Translations under genes and position numbers: made by a program
Part shown: positions 26,531 to 35,062 of the stretch, piece after piece
Numbering within the stretch: position 1 is the stretch's first letter
Layout: each line of letters begins with the position of its first letter
The notes under the pieces: generated by a model
The model's input: only the letters and a program-made list of their open reading frames with translations
Told to the model about the DNA's origin: nothing
The model's database searches: none
Assembly: GCF_003989515.1 (NCBI RefSeq)
Contig: NZ_RBLU01000009.1
Location: forward strand, 1-64,000
Reading direction: 5' to 3'
DNA: 64,000 nt
DNA from: Curtobacterium sp. HSID17257
GTDB taxonomy: Bacteria; Actinomycetota; Actinomycetes; Actinomycetales; Microbacteriaceae

Positions 26531-27028
26531 ATGGACTGGTTCGCTCCCGTGCTTACAGCGATCAGCGCCGTGGTCGTCGCGCTGATCGCTGCCCTCATCG
26601 CCGACCGGACGACGTTGCGCCGACTTGAGCGAGTCGACGGCCTGCTTCGTGAGTCAGGACTCACCGGTGAGCACCGGAAGGTACTCGAGGACGTCCGCGC
26701 TCGGCTGGTCGAGCGCATCGCGTACCGCGAGCTTCGTCCTGTGTTGCGCCGGTTCAGCTCCCTTGCCTGGCTACTGACCGTCTCCGGCCCAGTGCTGGTG
26801 GCGAGCTGGGGGATCGACCTGGCGCGTGCGACCGACGGTAAAGAGCCGGAGTTCCCGGGGTTCCTGTCGGGCCTCGTCCTCGCCATGGGTGTCGGGATGA
26901 TCGTGGGTGCCTTCTACCTGTTCGTGTCCCTCAGCGCCGAGCGACAGGTGTGGGCGATGCAGACACTCCCATCGCGGCGGGACGAGCTCGCCGAGTTAGA
27001 TCTTGAGTCGACGGACGAGGGCGCATAG
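26531..27028 (+). CDS. Hypothetical three-helix membrane protein (island)
   Basis: 165 residues. Hydrophobic helices at about 4-25, 78-96 and 111-133, with a charged helical stretch between the first two (RLERVDGLLRESGLTGEHRKVLEDVRARLVERI) that could form a cytosolic coiled coil. GGGAGGA eight bases before the ATG supports the start. No family recognised. Confidence 0.55.
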   Translation: MDWFAPVLTAISAVVVALIAALIADRTTLRRLERVDGLLRESGLTGEHRKVLEDVRARLVERIAYRELRPVLRRFSSLAWLLTVSGPVLVASWGIDLARATDGKEPEFPGFLSGLVLAMGVGMIVGAFYLFVSLSAERQVWAMQTLPSRRDELAELDLESTDEGA

Positions 27029-27067
27029 TAGGAGTCCGCGGCGGCCTTGAACCCGGCGGCGAGCGTG

Positions 27068-27460
27068 TCAAGCAGCGAGCTGGTCGAGGGTTTCTTCGTT
27101 GAACGTGTTCTCCTCCCCGCCGAACGAGTACACGAGGTTTGGCTTCCGGGCGCGATCGAGCTGCCCGCCGGCGATGGCCGCGATCTTCTCGGCGAGGCGA
27201 GTGTGCATTTCCGCGAGCCTTGTCAACCGGGCGTGGACCGCGACCGCGTCCTGCGCCCGGGAGAAGTCCAACACAAGCGCCTTCGTGATCCGAGCGACCG
27301 TCGAGTTCCCGAGGCCGAGCTCCGCGGCGATCGCGTTCCGACCCCTGCCCTCAGCGTGCAGCGCAGCCACACGCGCACGCACGGCGGGGTCCTGGACCGG
27401 ACCAGGCGTGGTCATGTCGTCGATCATGGTTCTCGGCTCCGTGCTCGCCTGGGTGCTCAT
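27068..27460 (-). CDS. Small helix-turn-helix protein, phage- or plasmid-like (island)
   Basis: 130 residues. RVAALHAEGRGRNAIAAELGLGNSTVARI (about 29-57) is a clear helix-turn-helix of the kind found in resolvases and phage terminase small subunits. The C-terminal part (LARLAEMHTRLAEKIAAIAGG and after) is helical. The upstream ATG at 27460 or one at 27415 could start it. It lies divergent from the gene at 27499. Confidence 0.6.
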   Translation of the reverse strand: MSTQASTEPRTMIDDMTTPGPVQDPAVRARVAALHAEGRGRNAIAAELGLGNSTVARITKALVLDFSRAQDAVAVHARLTRLAEMHTRLAEKIAAIAGGQLDRARKPNLVYSFGGEENTFNEETLDQLAA

Positions 27461-27498
27461 CGAAGGTGTGCGTGCGTTGGTGTCAGTAGGCTCAGCGC

Positions 27499-28029
27499 GT
27501 GAGCGCGTTGGGTCTGATTCTGAGTGCTGTCGCAGTCCTAGTGGCGATCATCAGCGCGAGTATCGCGTACAGGGCGTACAAGCTGACGCAGCACTACAGA
27601 GATCCGATTTGGGTGCTGCGTGTTGACCGGCAGGTTCCCCCGGGGTGGGACATCACTAAGGAATGGGAAAACGCACAGCCTGGGATGCAGCTGCGGCTTG
27701 AGAACCACGGCACCGACACGGTGAAGCAGGTAACAGTGCGAGCAATTTTCGACCCGACTGACATCAAGGGTTTTGCCGCCAAGTGGCCCTTGATTGAGGC
27801 TGGTGAGTTCCGGCGCTGGCAGGTCACCGGTCTGCCCTTGTCGAAGGATTACCAGTACGAGCGTCAGGCCGTTGACAGCTTCACCCAGGCAGAGGGGCGT
27901 CGAGTGCTACGCGTCGAGTGGAAGGGGCCGCAGCGACGTCGCCGTCGGGAAGACATCCCGATCCCGACTCTAGAGGACACGATTGACCGGCTGCGGTGGC
28001 AGGCCGATCCGGACGAGCCGACGCGATGA
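27499..28029 (+). CDS. Hypothetical membrane-anchored protein (island)
   Basis: 176 residues. An N-terminal hydrophobic helix (about 2-25) leads to a soluble domain with Ig-like strand pattern (MQLRLENHGTDTVKQVTVRAIF) and a basic RRRRR C-terminus. GTG start with TAGGCT six bases upstream, the leaderless pattern. Noticeably AT-richer codons than neighbours. Similar in layout to the minus-strand gene at 25856, suggesting a related surface or stress function; no family recognised. Confidence 0.55.
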   Translation: MSALGLILSAVAVLVAIISASIAYRAYKLTQHYRDPIWVLRVDRQVPPGWDITKEWENAQPGMQLRLENHGTDTVKQVTVRAIFDPTDIKGFAAKWPLIEAGEFRRWQVTGLPLSKDYQYERQAVDSFTQAEGRRVLRVEWKGPQRRRRREDIPIPTLEDTIDRLRWQADPDEPTR

Positions 28030-28565
28030 GTTCAGGAGGCGTTCCCTCACAGAGGAACGTCAACAAATCAGGTCGGAGGTTGCTCCTCGTGCGGTACGCG
28101 GTGAGGGCGGGGTCGTCCGCGCGCCCTGGTTCACGAACGCGATCGACAGGGTCGACGCGTCGACAGCGTTCTGGTCCCATCCCGCGAGGGCATCGAGGGC
28201 GTCGAGGGCGTCGAGGGACGAGGGTGGCGTTGAAGTCGGCGCTGAGGTTGATGCCGCCGATCGGGGCTACCGCTCGGGGCAGTCGTTCGCCTGGTGGAAG
28301 GCGACCGCGGGTGCCGGGTCGGCGGTGGGCTCGGAGGTCCAGTCGCAGCGGGGCATGTGGCGACGGTGTCGTGCACGTGTGTCTCCTCGAGGTCAGGGTG
28401 TCAGGGGTGAGCGCAGGTCGCCTCGGCCGGGAGAATCAGCGGCCGTACTGCGGCGGGCCTTCGCGTGCATGATGGGGCACGCGTTGACGCCCACCCTTTG
28501 AGGGGTTCCCGTGCTCGCGCCGCCTGCGTGGAGTCGCTGGGCGGCCGGCGTTCCACCCGAGGGCG
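28030..28565. other. Degenerate stretch of the island without an intact gene
   Basis: About 535 bases. On the minus strand, 28356-28267 holds a 29-codon ORF (MPRCDWTSEP...) whose upstream bases copy those of the gene starting at 26410, and downstream frames continue with protein-like stretches (IGGINLSADFNATL, then DALAGWDQNAVDASTLSIAF) in different frames. This suggests a frameshifted remnant. A short GTCGAGGGC repeat lies near 28196-28220. Nothing else is seen. Confidence 0.4.
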
Positions 28566-28787
28566 GTGCCGGCGGCCGATGCGGTAGCGGTGGTCGCCGG
28601 TCCGGAGCGCACGACACTCCTCGAGATGACCAGGGCGTTGCCCGGTCCCGGGGTCCGCGCGCTGTCGCTCCGCCTCCCCGGGCGTCTCGGGCGCGCGTTC
28701 CGGGACGGTGCGCTCCTGCCGGGTGCGGGCACGGAGGTGGTCGGGCCGTCGTTCGACGAGTGGGTCGCCGCTCCGTCACGACGCTGA
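28566..28787 (+). pseudogene. 3' fragment of an NAD(P)-dependent short-chain-type oxidoreductase
   Basis: About 73 codons ending in TGA. The reading (LLEMTRALPGPGVRALSLRLPGRLGRAFRDGALLP then EVVGPSFDEWVA) matches the C-terminal end of NmrA/UDP-sugar-epimerase-like reductases, but there is no N-terminal Rossmann motif upstream. A truncated remnant at the right edge of the island. Confidence 0.6.
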
Positions 28788-28877
28788 TACCGGCCGGCCG
28801 GCCGGCCGCGAGCTCGTGCTCGTCGGCCGACCGGTTCGGCGTGGACCACGCGCTCGGGTCCACGCAGCGGCGTGCGT

Positions 28878-29744
28878 TCAGCGAGCGGCGGCAGCCACGA
28901 TGTCGCCGAGCGCGTCGTCCGCCGACCGCGGCTCGCGTCCGAGCAGCGTCCGGAGCGTCGGGTCCGTGCCGGCGAACCACCCTGCGCCCGCGGCCTGGTA
29001 CATCCCGAGCAGGAACCGGACCATGCGCTCGTCCTGCCCGGCACCGACCGCCCCCTCGACCCAGCGATCCGGGTCGACGAGCGTGAAGCGGACGTCGCGT
29101 CCGACCCGCTCGGCCAGCCGGTCCGTCAGCTCGGCGAAGGTCGGCGCGGCGGGCGCTGTGACGGTCACCGGCCCCTCGGGAGGGGTGTCCTGCAGCAGCA
29201 GGGCGGCGGCGGCCTCGGCGGCGTCCTCGCGAGCGGTCCACGAGACCGGGCCGTCCGCCGGCAGGGCGACCGTCCCCGTCTCCGCCCACGGCCCGAGCAG
29301 CCACTGCAGGCTGTGCGCGTAGAACCCGTTCCGGAGCGCGGTCCACCGGAGGCCTGCGTCGGCGAGCAGGTCCTCGGTGGCCGCGTGGTGCTGTGCGGGG
29401 ACGAAGGGCGATCCGGCCCCTGCGCCCTGGTGGCTCGTGTAGAACACGTGTCCGACGCCGGCAGCGGTCGCCGCCTGCACGGCGTTCCGGTGCTGCCGGA
29501 CGGTGTCCCCGGTGGGGTCGTTCGATGAGACGAGCAACAGGCGGTCGGTGTCGGCGAAGGCGGCGGTGAGAGCAGCCCGGTCGTCGTAGTCACCCTGCCG
29601 GACCGTCACGCCGCGCTCGGCGAACCGCGCTGCGCGGGCGGGGTCCCGGGTCACGACGACGAGCTCGGAGGCCGGTACCTGTCGGAGGAGGTGGTCGGCG
29701 GTGGCGCCGTTGAGGGCGCCGGTCGCCCCGGTGATCGTGATCAT
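28878..29744 (-). CDS. NmrA/QOR2-type NAD(P)H-dependent quinone oxidoreductase
   Basis: 288 residues. N-terminal Rossmann motif ITGATGALNGATADHLL (a GxTGxxG form, about 4-20), RDPARAARF after strand 2, and a C-terminal substrate part with FYAHSLQWLL typical of QOR2 (YtfG). Reduces quinones or senses NADP(H). ATG at 29744; divergent from a TetR gene with an inverted repeat between, so it is the probable target of that regulator. Confidence 0.87.
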   Translation of the reverse strand: MITITGATGALNGATADHLLRQVPASELVVVTRDPARAARFAERGVTVRQGDYDDRAALTAAFADTDRLLLVSSNDPTGDTVRQHRNAVQAATAAGVGHVFYTSHQGAGAGSPFVPAQHHAATEDLLADAGLRWTALRNGFYAHSLQWLLGPWAETGTVALPADGPVSWTAREDAAEAAAALLLQDTPPEGPVTVTAPAAPTFAELTDRLAERVGRDVRFTLVDPDRWVEGAVGAGQDERMVRFLLGMYQAAGAGWFAGTDPTLRTLLGREPRSADDALGDIVAAAAR

Positions 29745-29768
29745 GGTGCGCTCATTCCTGTTATCGGT

Positions 29769-29798
29769 GGAAACACCAGAACGGTAGCGCTGGTTTCC
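29769..29798. promoter_or_regulatory. Inverted repeat, probable TetR operator
   Basis: GGAAACACCAG (29769-29779) and CTGGTTTCC (29790-29798) are inverted arms differing by a two-base insertion, in the 85-base divergent gap. The position fits a shared operator for the reductase and its TetR neighbour. Confidence 0.5.
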
Positions 29799-29829
29799 GC
29801 TGGAAGCAAGCACCTGTTAGCGTTGCTCC

Positions 29830-30588
29830 GTGAGCAGCACCACGCCGGAGACCGACGCCCGCCGAGACGTCCGCGACCGCATCGTGCTCGCCGCTGCCGA
29901 CCTGCTGCACGACGACGGCGTCGACGCGGTGACGACCCGAGCAGTTGCTGCGCGGGCAGGTGTGCAGGCGCCCACCATCTATCGGCTCTTCGGCGACAAG
30001 GACGGGCTGCTCGACGCGGTCGCCGAGCACACCATGACGGTGTTCAGCGCCGAGAAGGCAGCGGTGGCCGACGCCGCTGGTGGGGACGGGGCCGACCCGG
30101 TCGAGGCGCTCCGGGCGGGGTGGGACGCGACCGTCGCCTTCGGCCTCGCGAACCCCGACCTGTTCGTCATCATGAGCGACCCGCGCCGCGGGCGGGGCTC
30201 ACCTGCGGTGGCCGCCGGGCTGCGTGTGCTCGAAGAACGACTGCGACGGGTCGCTGCGGCCGGACGCCTGCTCGTCCGCGAGTCGGAGGCGGTCCGGCTG
30301 GTGCACGCCGCCGGCACCGGGGCCGTGCTCGCGATCCTGGCGGAACCGGAGGGTGCGCGTGACCCGGCCCTGGCGGACGCGATGTGGGCCGCACTCGAGA
30401 CACAGGTCGTGGTCCCGGAGCGCGACGTCGTCCCCGGTGCCGCCCGGCCGCTCCGCACGGCGGCGTTGACCCTGCGGGCCGGCGTCGACGAACTCGACCG
30501 ACTGTCGGCGGGCGAGCGTGCCGTCCTCGCGGAGTGGCTCGACCGCGTGGTGGCGGAACGCGAGGGATCCGGGTCCGACGCCGTCTGA
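29830..30588 (+). CDS. TetR-family regulator
   Basis: 252 residues. Helix-turn-helix at about 18-62 (IVLAAADLLHDDGVDAVTTRAVAARAGVQAPTIYRLFGDKDGLL), then a larger ligand domain. GTG start with TAGCGT six bases upstream, consistent with a leaderless transcript. Divergent from the NmrA-type reductase and likely its repressor. Confidence 0.88.
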   Translation: MSSTTPETDARRDVRDRIVLAAADLLHDDGVDAVTTRAVAARAGVQAPTIYRLFGDKDGLLDAVAEHTMTVFSAEKAAVADAAGGDGADPVEALRAGWDATVAFGLANPDLFVIMSDPRRGRGSPAVAAGLRVLEERLRRVAAAGRLLVRESEAVRLVHAAGTGAVLAILAEPEGARDPALADAMWAALETQVVVPERDVVPGAARPLRTAALTLRAGVDELDRLSAGERAVLAEWLDRVVAEREGSGSDAV

Positions 30589-30620
30589 CCCCCTGCCCGT
30601 CGTCGCACCGGGCCCGCGGC

Positions 30621-31163
30621 TCAGTCGGTCGCGCCCCTCGGCGGGTCCACGAGCAGGGCGACCCGGTCGCGCAGGTAGTCCTCGAGCGGCACGGCGGTCC
30701 CGGCGGTGGGGGACCAGCGGACGACCGGTTCGCCGTCGACCACGGCGAGCACGCCGTCGGCGCCGACGAGCGAGTCGTCGAGCGGGACGGGTACCGCGCC
30801 GTGGTTGACCGTGTCGCCCGCGGCGAATTGCCCCTTCGCCGCGGCGGCCCGGTACGCGCGACGCACCTCGGCGGAGACCGAGACGAACTGCTGACGACCC
30901 GGATCGGTCACCCGGGTGATCCGGCCGGTCGCCCAGACCCGACCCGCCGTCTCGGGGGAGGACCCGAGCAGCAGCGCACCGACGCGCCACACCCGGCCGA
31001 GGGAGCGGATCGTCGGCTCCCGCCGGATGCCGAGGACGGCGCGCGGCTCGACGTACTCGCCGAGGGCCTCGTCGCGGACGCCGGCTCCCCGGAGGCGGGC
31101 CGCGGCCTCGTCGAGGGCAGCGCGGGTGCGCTGCACCGCGTCCTGCACGACCCCGTCCGTCAC
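30621..31163 (-). CDS. Conserved hypothetical protein
   Basis: 180 residues from GTG 31163. No membrane segment or signal. Contains PRAVLGIRREPTIRSLGRVWRVGALLLG and a late VVDGEPVVRWSPTAGTAVPLEDYL stretch; homologues in related bacteria are sometimes labelled glutaminase, for which I see no catalytic motif. TAGGCT lies eight bases before the start. Divergent from pnuC; no functional link evident. Confidence 0.6.
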   Translation of the reverse strand: MTDGVVQDAVQRTRAALDEAAARLRGAGVRDEALGEYVEPRAVLGIRREPTIRSLGRVWRVGALLLGSSPETAGRVWATGRITRVTDPGRQQFVSVSAEVRRAYRAAAAKGQFAAGDTVNHGAVPVPLDDSLVGADGVLAVVDGEPVVRWSPTAGTAVPLEDYLRDRVALLVDPPRGATD

Positions 31164-31262
31164 GGTGCCCGAGCCTAGCCCGGCGCGTCACGCGGGGTCT
31201 CGTGGCCGGTGGAATGCGTCTGCTGCCCGTACGGTTGCACGGTCTCGGAACGAGGAGGGCCC

Positions 31263-31928
31263 ATGGGCATCGTGCGGTGGTTGTTCGACGCGCAGCTCGT
31301 CATCGGTGACCAGACGGTGCTCTGGCGCGAGGTGATCGGCAACGTGTTCGGGTTGCTCAGCGCGCTCGGCGGGATGCGCCGCAAGGTCTGGGCCTGGCCG
31401 GTGGGGATCCTCGGCAACGCCCTGCTCTTCACGGTCTTCATGGGTGCGCTCTTCGACACCCCGAACCCGGTGAACCTGCTCGGCCAGGCCGGCCGACAGG
31501 TCATGTTCATCGCGGTCAGCGTCTACGGGTGGTACCGGTGGACGCACCGCGCGGACGAGGCGACGACCGTCGTGGAGCCGCGGTGGGCCTCCTGGTCGAC
31601 CCGCGGTCTGCTGGTGCTGGCGCTGGTGGGCGGCACCGCCGTCCTGACCCCGGTGTTCCGCGCCCTCGGTTCGTACGAGCCGGTGTGGAGCGACGCCTGG
31701 ATCTTCGTCGGGTCCGTGCTGGCGACCTACGGCATGGCGAAGGGGTGGGTCGAGTTCTGGCTCGTCTGGGTCGCGGTCGACCTGGTCGGTGTGCCGCTGC
31801 TCTTCTCGGCCGGGTACTACGCGTCCGGCCTCATGTACGTGTTCTACGGGGTGTTCACCCTGACCGGGTTCTTCGTCTGGATGCAGCAGGGGCGGAAGCC
31901 CTCGGCCGCGCCGGTGACGGTGGGCTGA
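31263..31928 (+). CDS. pnuC: Nicotinamide riboside/NMN transporter PnuC
   Basis: 221 residues with about seven hydrophobic helices. PnuC family features: GxLSALGGMRRKVWAWPVGILGNAL near TM1-2 and YGWYRWTH, the WxxW substrate motif, around 92-99. Imports an NAD precursor vitamin by facilitated diffusion. GAGGAGG precedes the ATG. No NAD-salvage gene is adjacent. Confidence 0.93.
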   Translation: MGIVRWLFDAQLVIGDQTVLWREVIGNVFGLLSALGGMRRKVWAWPVGILGNALLFTVFMGALFDTPNPVNLLGQAGRQVMFIAVSVYGWYRWTHRADEATTVVEPRWASWSTRGLLVLALVGGTAVLTPVFRALGSYEPVWSDAWIFVGSVLATYGMAKGWVEFWLVWVAVDLVGVPLLFSAGYYASGLMYVFYGVFTLTGFFVWMQQGRKPSAAPVTVG

Positions 31929-32010
31929 CGCACTCGACCGGTGCGACACCTGTCGACTGGCCCCCGCACTGGGTGGGGACACCGCGGCACCGGTGCGATG
32001 GAATGTCGGG

Positions 32011-32643
32011 ATGGCAGACATGCACGGCGGGCGCGTCGAGGACGACGCGTCATCGGCCGAGCGGATCGTGCGCGGCGCGATCCGGGCCTTCCGGCTGCAC
32101 CCGTTCCACGAGGTCGACGCCGGCACGGTCGCCGAGACGTGCGGCGTGGACCGCGCGGTCGTCGATCGGCTCTTCCCGACCTGGGACGGACTGCTCCTGG
32201 TCGCCTACGACCGCTGGCTCCAGCTCCGCGGCTCCCGACGCTCGTCCGTGCCGCGGTGCACGATCGACCACGTGCGGATGACCCTCGCCGAGGACGTCGC
32301 CGACCCGGGACTCGTCCGGCTGCTCGCCGGCGTGCTGCCCCTCGCCGCCTCGGAGCGTGACTTCGCCGGCTTCTTCCGCAAGCGGTTCGAGGAGTACGTC
32401 GAGGAGCTGACCGTCGGGCTGCAGCGTGACATCGCCACCGGGGTCGAGACCATCGGCATCCCGGCGCACCAGGCAGCCACCCAGCTGCTCGCCGTCCACG
32501 AGGGGCTGCAGGTGCAGATGCTCGTCCGGCCGTACCTCGACGTGCTGGTCGAGTACGACCGCGCCGTGCACACGCTCCGGTACGGGTGGCGCCAGCCCGA
32601 ACCCGTGGCCTGGGACCTCGACGCGGCGCTCGTCCGCGGCTGA
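32011..32643 (+). CDS. TetR-family regulator
   Basis: 210 residues. A TetR-like N-terminus (about 14-60, AERIVRGAIRAFRLHPFHEVDAGTVAETCGVDRAVVDRLFPTWDGLL) is somewhat divergent in the recognition helix. An in-frame ATG 18 bases upstream is possible. The gene's 3' end is duplicated after the stop. Convergent with the ABC exporter, target unknown. Confidence 0.8.
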   Translation: MADMHGGRVEDDASSAERIVRGAIRAFRLHPFHEVDAGTVAETCGVDRAVVDRLFPTWDGLLLVAYDRWLQLRGSRRSSVPRCTIDHVRMTLAEDVADPGLVRLLAGVLPLAASERDFAGFFRKRFEEYVEELTVGLQRDIATGVETIGIPAHQAATQLLAVHEGLQVQMLVRPYLDVLVEYDRAVHTLRYGWRQPEPVAWDLDAALVRG

Positions 32644-32716
32644 GCCCGCGGCTGAGCCCGGGGCGCTCGTCCGTGGCTGAGCCTGCTTCAGCGGGTCGCG
32701 CCCGCTTCAGCGGGTC
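32625..32716. repeat. Duplicated 3' ends of two convergent genes
   Basis: Plus strand: 22 bp spanning the TetR stop (32625-32646) recur at 32662-32683 with one change, with a partial third copy between. Minus strand: 13 bp covering the ABC permease stop (32704-32716) recur perfectly at 32685-32697. The two duplicated tails abut, filling the whole convergent gap. Confidence 0.92.
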
Positions 32717-33933
32717 CGGGGCCGGCCCTTCCGCCACCCGGCGATCTGCTTGAGGCTGACCTTCGACCCGTACTGCGCGACCGAGTGGCGGAACAGGTAC
32801 TCGGCGAACCAGAGCAGCAGTGCGGCGACGGCGAACACCTCGACGATGCAGACGACCGACTCGGCGACGGACAGCGACCCGACCGCGTTCCGGACCATCG
32901 CCGTGATCGGCGTGAAGGTCGGGAACCACGTGAAGAACGCCGCCACCGGTGACGAGGGCGTCGTCATCACGAAGAACGCCGCGTAGAGGGGGATGATCAG
33001 GGCGAAGATCGCGGCGGACTGCAGCGTCGAGGCGTCCTTGATCGAGGGCACGGCGGCACCCACGGCGACGAAGAGGCCGCAGGCGAGCAGCACCCCGCCG
33101 ACGAGCAGCAGGGCTCCGACGACCATCCGCCACGGGTCCACCGTCAGACCGCCGAGCCGCGAGGCGACCAGGGGCAGTGCGGCCAGTGCCACCGCGAGCC
33201 CCGGCAGGACGACGACCCCGACCTGCACGAGCCCGACGAGCAGCATGGCGAGGACCTTGCCCCGGATCAGGTCACCGGCCGTCACCGTGGTCAGGATCAT
33301 CTCGGAGATGCGGTTCTCCTTCTCCTCGACCACCACCGTCACCATCCGGGTCGCGAGCAGGATCACGATCCCGAAGAACGCGAGCGGGAACAGCAGGGGC
33401 GGCACGATCGACAACCAGCCCGGCGCCACCCGGCCGTCCGCGTATGTGGTCAGGTCGGTGGACGGCGGTGCTCGGAGGAGCGCGACGGCTTCGTCGTCGC
33501 CCACCGAGTCCGCGACGCTCCGCTCGAGCACGCGTTCGGCGAGCGTCGAGTAGCCGCCGTTCTCGAACAGTCCGCGGTCGGCGGCGTCCAGCCGGATCGA
33601 CTGCGACGAGGGCTTCTCGGGGTACTCGACGAACAGGTCGAGCGTGCCCGCCCGGACTGCCGCCCGGTCGGCTGCCGGGTCGTCGGAGGGCGAGCCGCCC
33701 CACTCCGCGGCGATCCTGGCCGACACCAGACCGGAGTGGTCGACGTACCGGAACGGTGTCTTCGCCGCCGACGTGCTCGCCGAGATCGAGTCGGAGCCGG
33801 CCGCCTGTCCGATGCCGACGAGCACCGAGACCAGGACGACCACGATCGGCAGCGCGAGCGTGCCGATCCAGAACGCGGGCTTCTTGATCGTGCGCACGAA
33901 CTCGAAGCGGACGACCGTCCCGAGCCGGCTCAC
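32707..33933 (-). CDS. ABC-2 type exporter permease (NatB-like)
   Basis: 408 residues. N-terminal helix after FEFVRTIKKPAFWIGTLALP, a long extracytoplasmic domain (about 45-185), then five or six helices with the NatB-like cytoplasmic stretch TVVVEEKENRISEMILTTV. Pairs with the ATPase whose stop overlaps its GTG start (GTGA). Substrate could be Na+, a peptide or lipid-linked compound. Confidence 0.87.
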   Translation of the reverse strand: MSRLGTVVRFEFVRTIKKPAFWIGTLALPIVVVLVSVLVGIGQAAGSDSISASTSAAKTPFRYVDHSGLVSARIAAEWGGSPSDDPAADRAAVRAGTLDLFVEYPEKPSSQSIRLDAADRGLFENGGYSTLAERVLERSVADSVGDDEAVALLRAPPSTDLTTYADGRVAPGWLSIVPPLLFPLAFFGIVILLATRMVTVVVEEKENRISEMILTTVTAGDLIRGKVLAMLLVGLVQVGVVVLPGLAVALAALPLVASRLGGLTVDPWRMVVGALLLVGGVLLACGLFVAVGAAVPSIKDASTLQSAAIFALIIPLYAAFFVMTTPSSPVAAFFTWFPTFTPITAMVRNAVGSLSVAESVVCIVEVFAVAALLLWFAEYLFRHSVAQYGSKVSLKQIAGWRKGRPRTR

Positions 33934-34895
33934 GCGGCTGCCCCGCGCGCGGTGCCCGTGGTCGTCGTCGGGCCGTCCGCGGACCGGTCCTCACCGGCGT
34001 CGTGGCCGTAGACCTGGACGAAGATCTCGTCGAGCGGGATCCGTCGCATCTCGAACCCGGTGACGTGCACCCCGGCCGCGACGAGCGAGGCGAGGACGTC
34101 CGACCCGTCGACCGCCGCGTCCGCCGTGGGCACGAGGTGCGCGACGTGCCCCTCGTGCCGGGCCAGCTCGTACAGCGGGGAGCGGGGGACCGAGCCGGTG
34201 AGCTGCACCCGGGCGACGGCACCACCGAAGGCGTCCTGCACGTCGGGGATGCTGCCGTACGCGGCCGCCCGACCGTCCTTGAGCAGCAGGATCCGGTCGC
34301 AGAGCCGCTCGACCTCGTCCATGTGGTGCGTCACGAGGACCACGGTCGCGCCGTCCGCCTTCCGTTCGTCCACCAGGTCGAGCAGCAGCCGACGGTTGAC
34401 CGGGTCGAGGCCCTTCGTCGGTTCGTCGAGGATGAGCAGGCGCGGGCGGTCCATGATCGTGATCCCGAGCTGCACCTTCTGCTGCTGCCCGCCGGACAGC
34501 TTGTCGACCCGGAGCTTCGCGCGGTCCGCGAGCCCGACGCGCGCCAGGTACTCGGTGCTCCACGCGGCGGCCTCCGGACGGCGCAACCCCCGCAGCGTGC
34601 CGAAGTAGGTCATGACGTCGAGCACGGACTCCTTGCGGTAGAGCCCGCGTTCCTCGGGCAGGTAGCCGATCCCTCCGGTCGCCGGACGGTACGGCGCTCC
34701 GTCGATGTGCAGCGTGCCGGAGGTCGGCGTCGTGATGCCGAGGAGCGCCCGGATCGTGGTCGTCTTGCCGGAGCCGTTGCTGCCGAGCAGCCCGAACGTC
34801 TCGCCGGGGGCGACGTCGAACGACAGCCCGTCGACGACGTCCCGGTCGCCGAAGCGCATGACGAAGTCCCGCACGCTGATGGCCGCACCGCTCAT
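33930..34895 (-). CDS. ABC exporter ATPase (NatA-like)
   Basis: 321 residues. Walker A GSNGSGKT (about 38-45), Q-loop region YLPEERGLYR, signature LSGGQQQKVQ and Walker B LLILDEPTKGLDP. The C-terminal extension is the NatA/CcmA type. ATG 34895 with TAGGGT seven bases upstream. First gene of the two-gene exporter operon; the highly palindromic gap at 34.9-35.1 kb is directly upstream. Confidence 0.93.
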   Translation of the reverse strand: MSGAAISVRDFVMRFGDRDVVDGLSFDVAPGETFGLLGSNGSGKTTTIRALLGITTPTSGTLHIDGAPYRPATGGIGYLPEERGLYRKESVLDVMTYFGTLRGLRRPEAAAWSTEYLARVGLADRAKLRVDKLSGGQQQKVQLGITIMDRPRLLILDEPTKGLDPVNRRLLLDLVDERKADGATVVLVTHHMDEVERLCDRILLLKDGRAAAYGSIPDVQDAFGGAVARVQLTGSVPRSPLYELARHEGHVAHLVPTADAAVDGSDVLASLVAAGVHVTGFEMRRIPLDEIFVQVYGHDAGEDRSADGPTTTTGTARGAAA

Positions 34896-34929
34896 GGTGC
34901 CGACCCTACCGACCGACACCGCGAGTTCA

Positions 34930-35037
34930 GCGCGCCCGTTCCTTCCCATAACGCCTGCGATGGGAAGCGAGAACGGGCGTACCTGGTCGAACGGTTCGAC
35001 CAGGTACGCCCGTTCCGGCCAGGTACGCCCGTTTCCG
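34930..35037. repeat. Cluster of competing palindromes built on GAACGGGCG
   Basis: Positions 34971-35015 are a 22-bp perfect inverted repeat around one central base. The left arm's GAACGGGCG can instead pair with CGCCCGTTC near 34933-34941, which also closes a hairpin with TTCCCAT/ATGGGAA arms. The right arm is followed by two further direct copies of a 19-bp unit, CCAGGTACGCCCGTT (35001-35015, 35020-35034) and a decayed third from about 35038. No gene is present. Confidence 0.9.
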
Positions 35038-35062
35038 CCAGGCACGCGGAACGGCCCCCTGA

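Noticed and set aside
25594-28787. Intact prophage
   Set aside because: No integrase, portal, terminase large subunit or tail genes; only an HTH gene resembling a phage protein.
28789-28805. CCGG tandem tract as a regulatory repeat
   Set aside because: Short and explained by base composition; no adjacent gene start.
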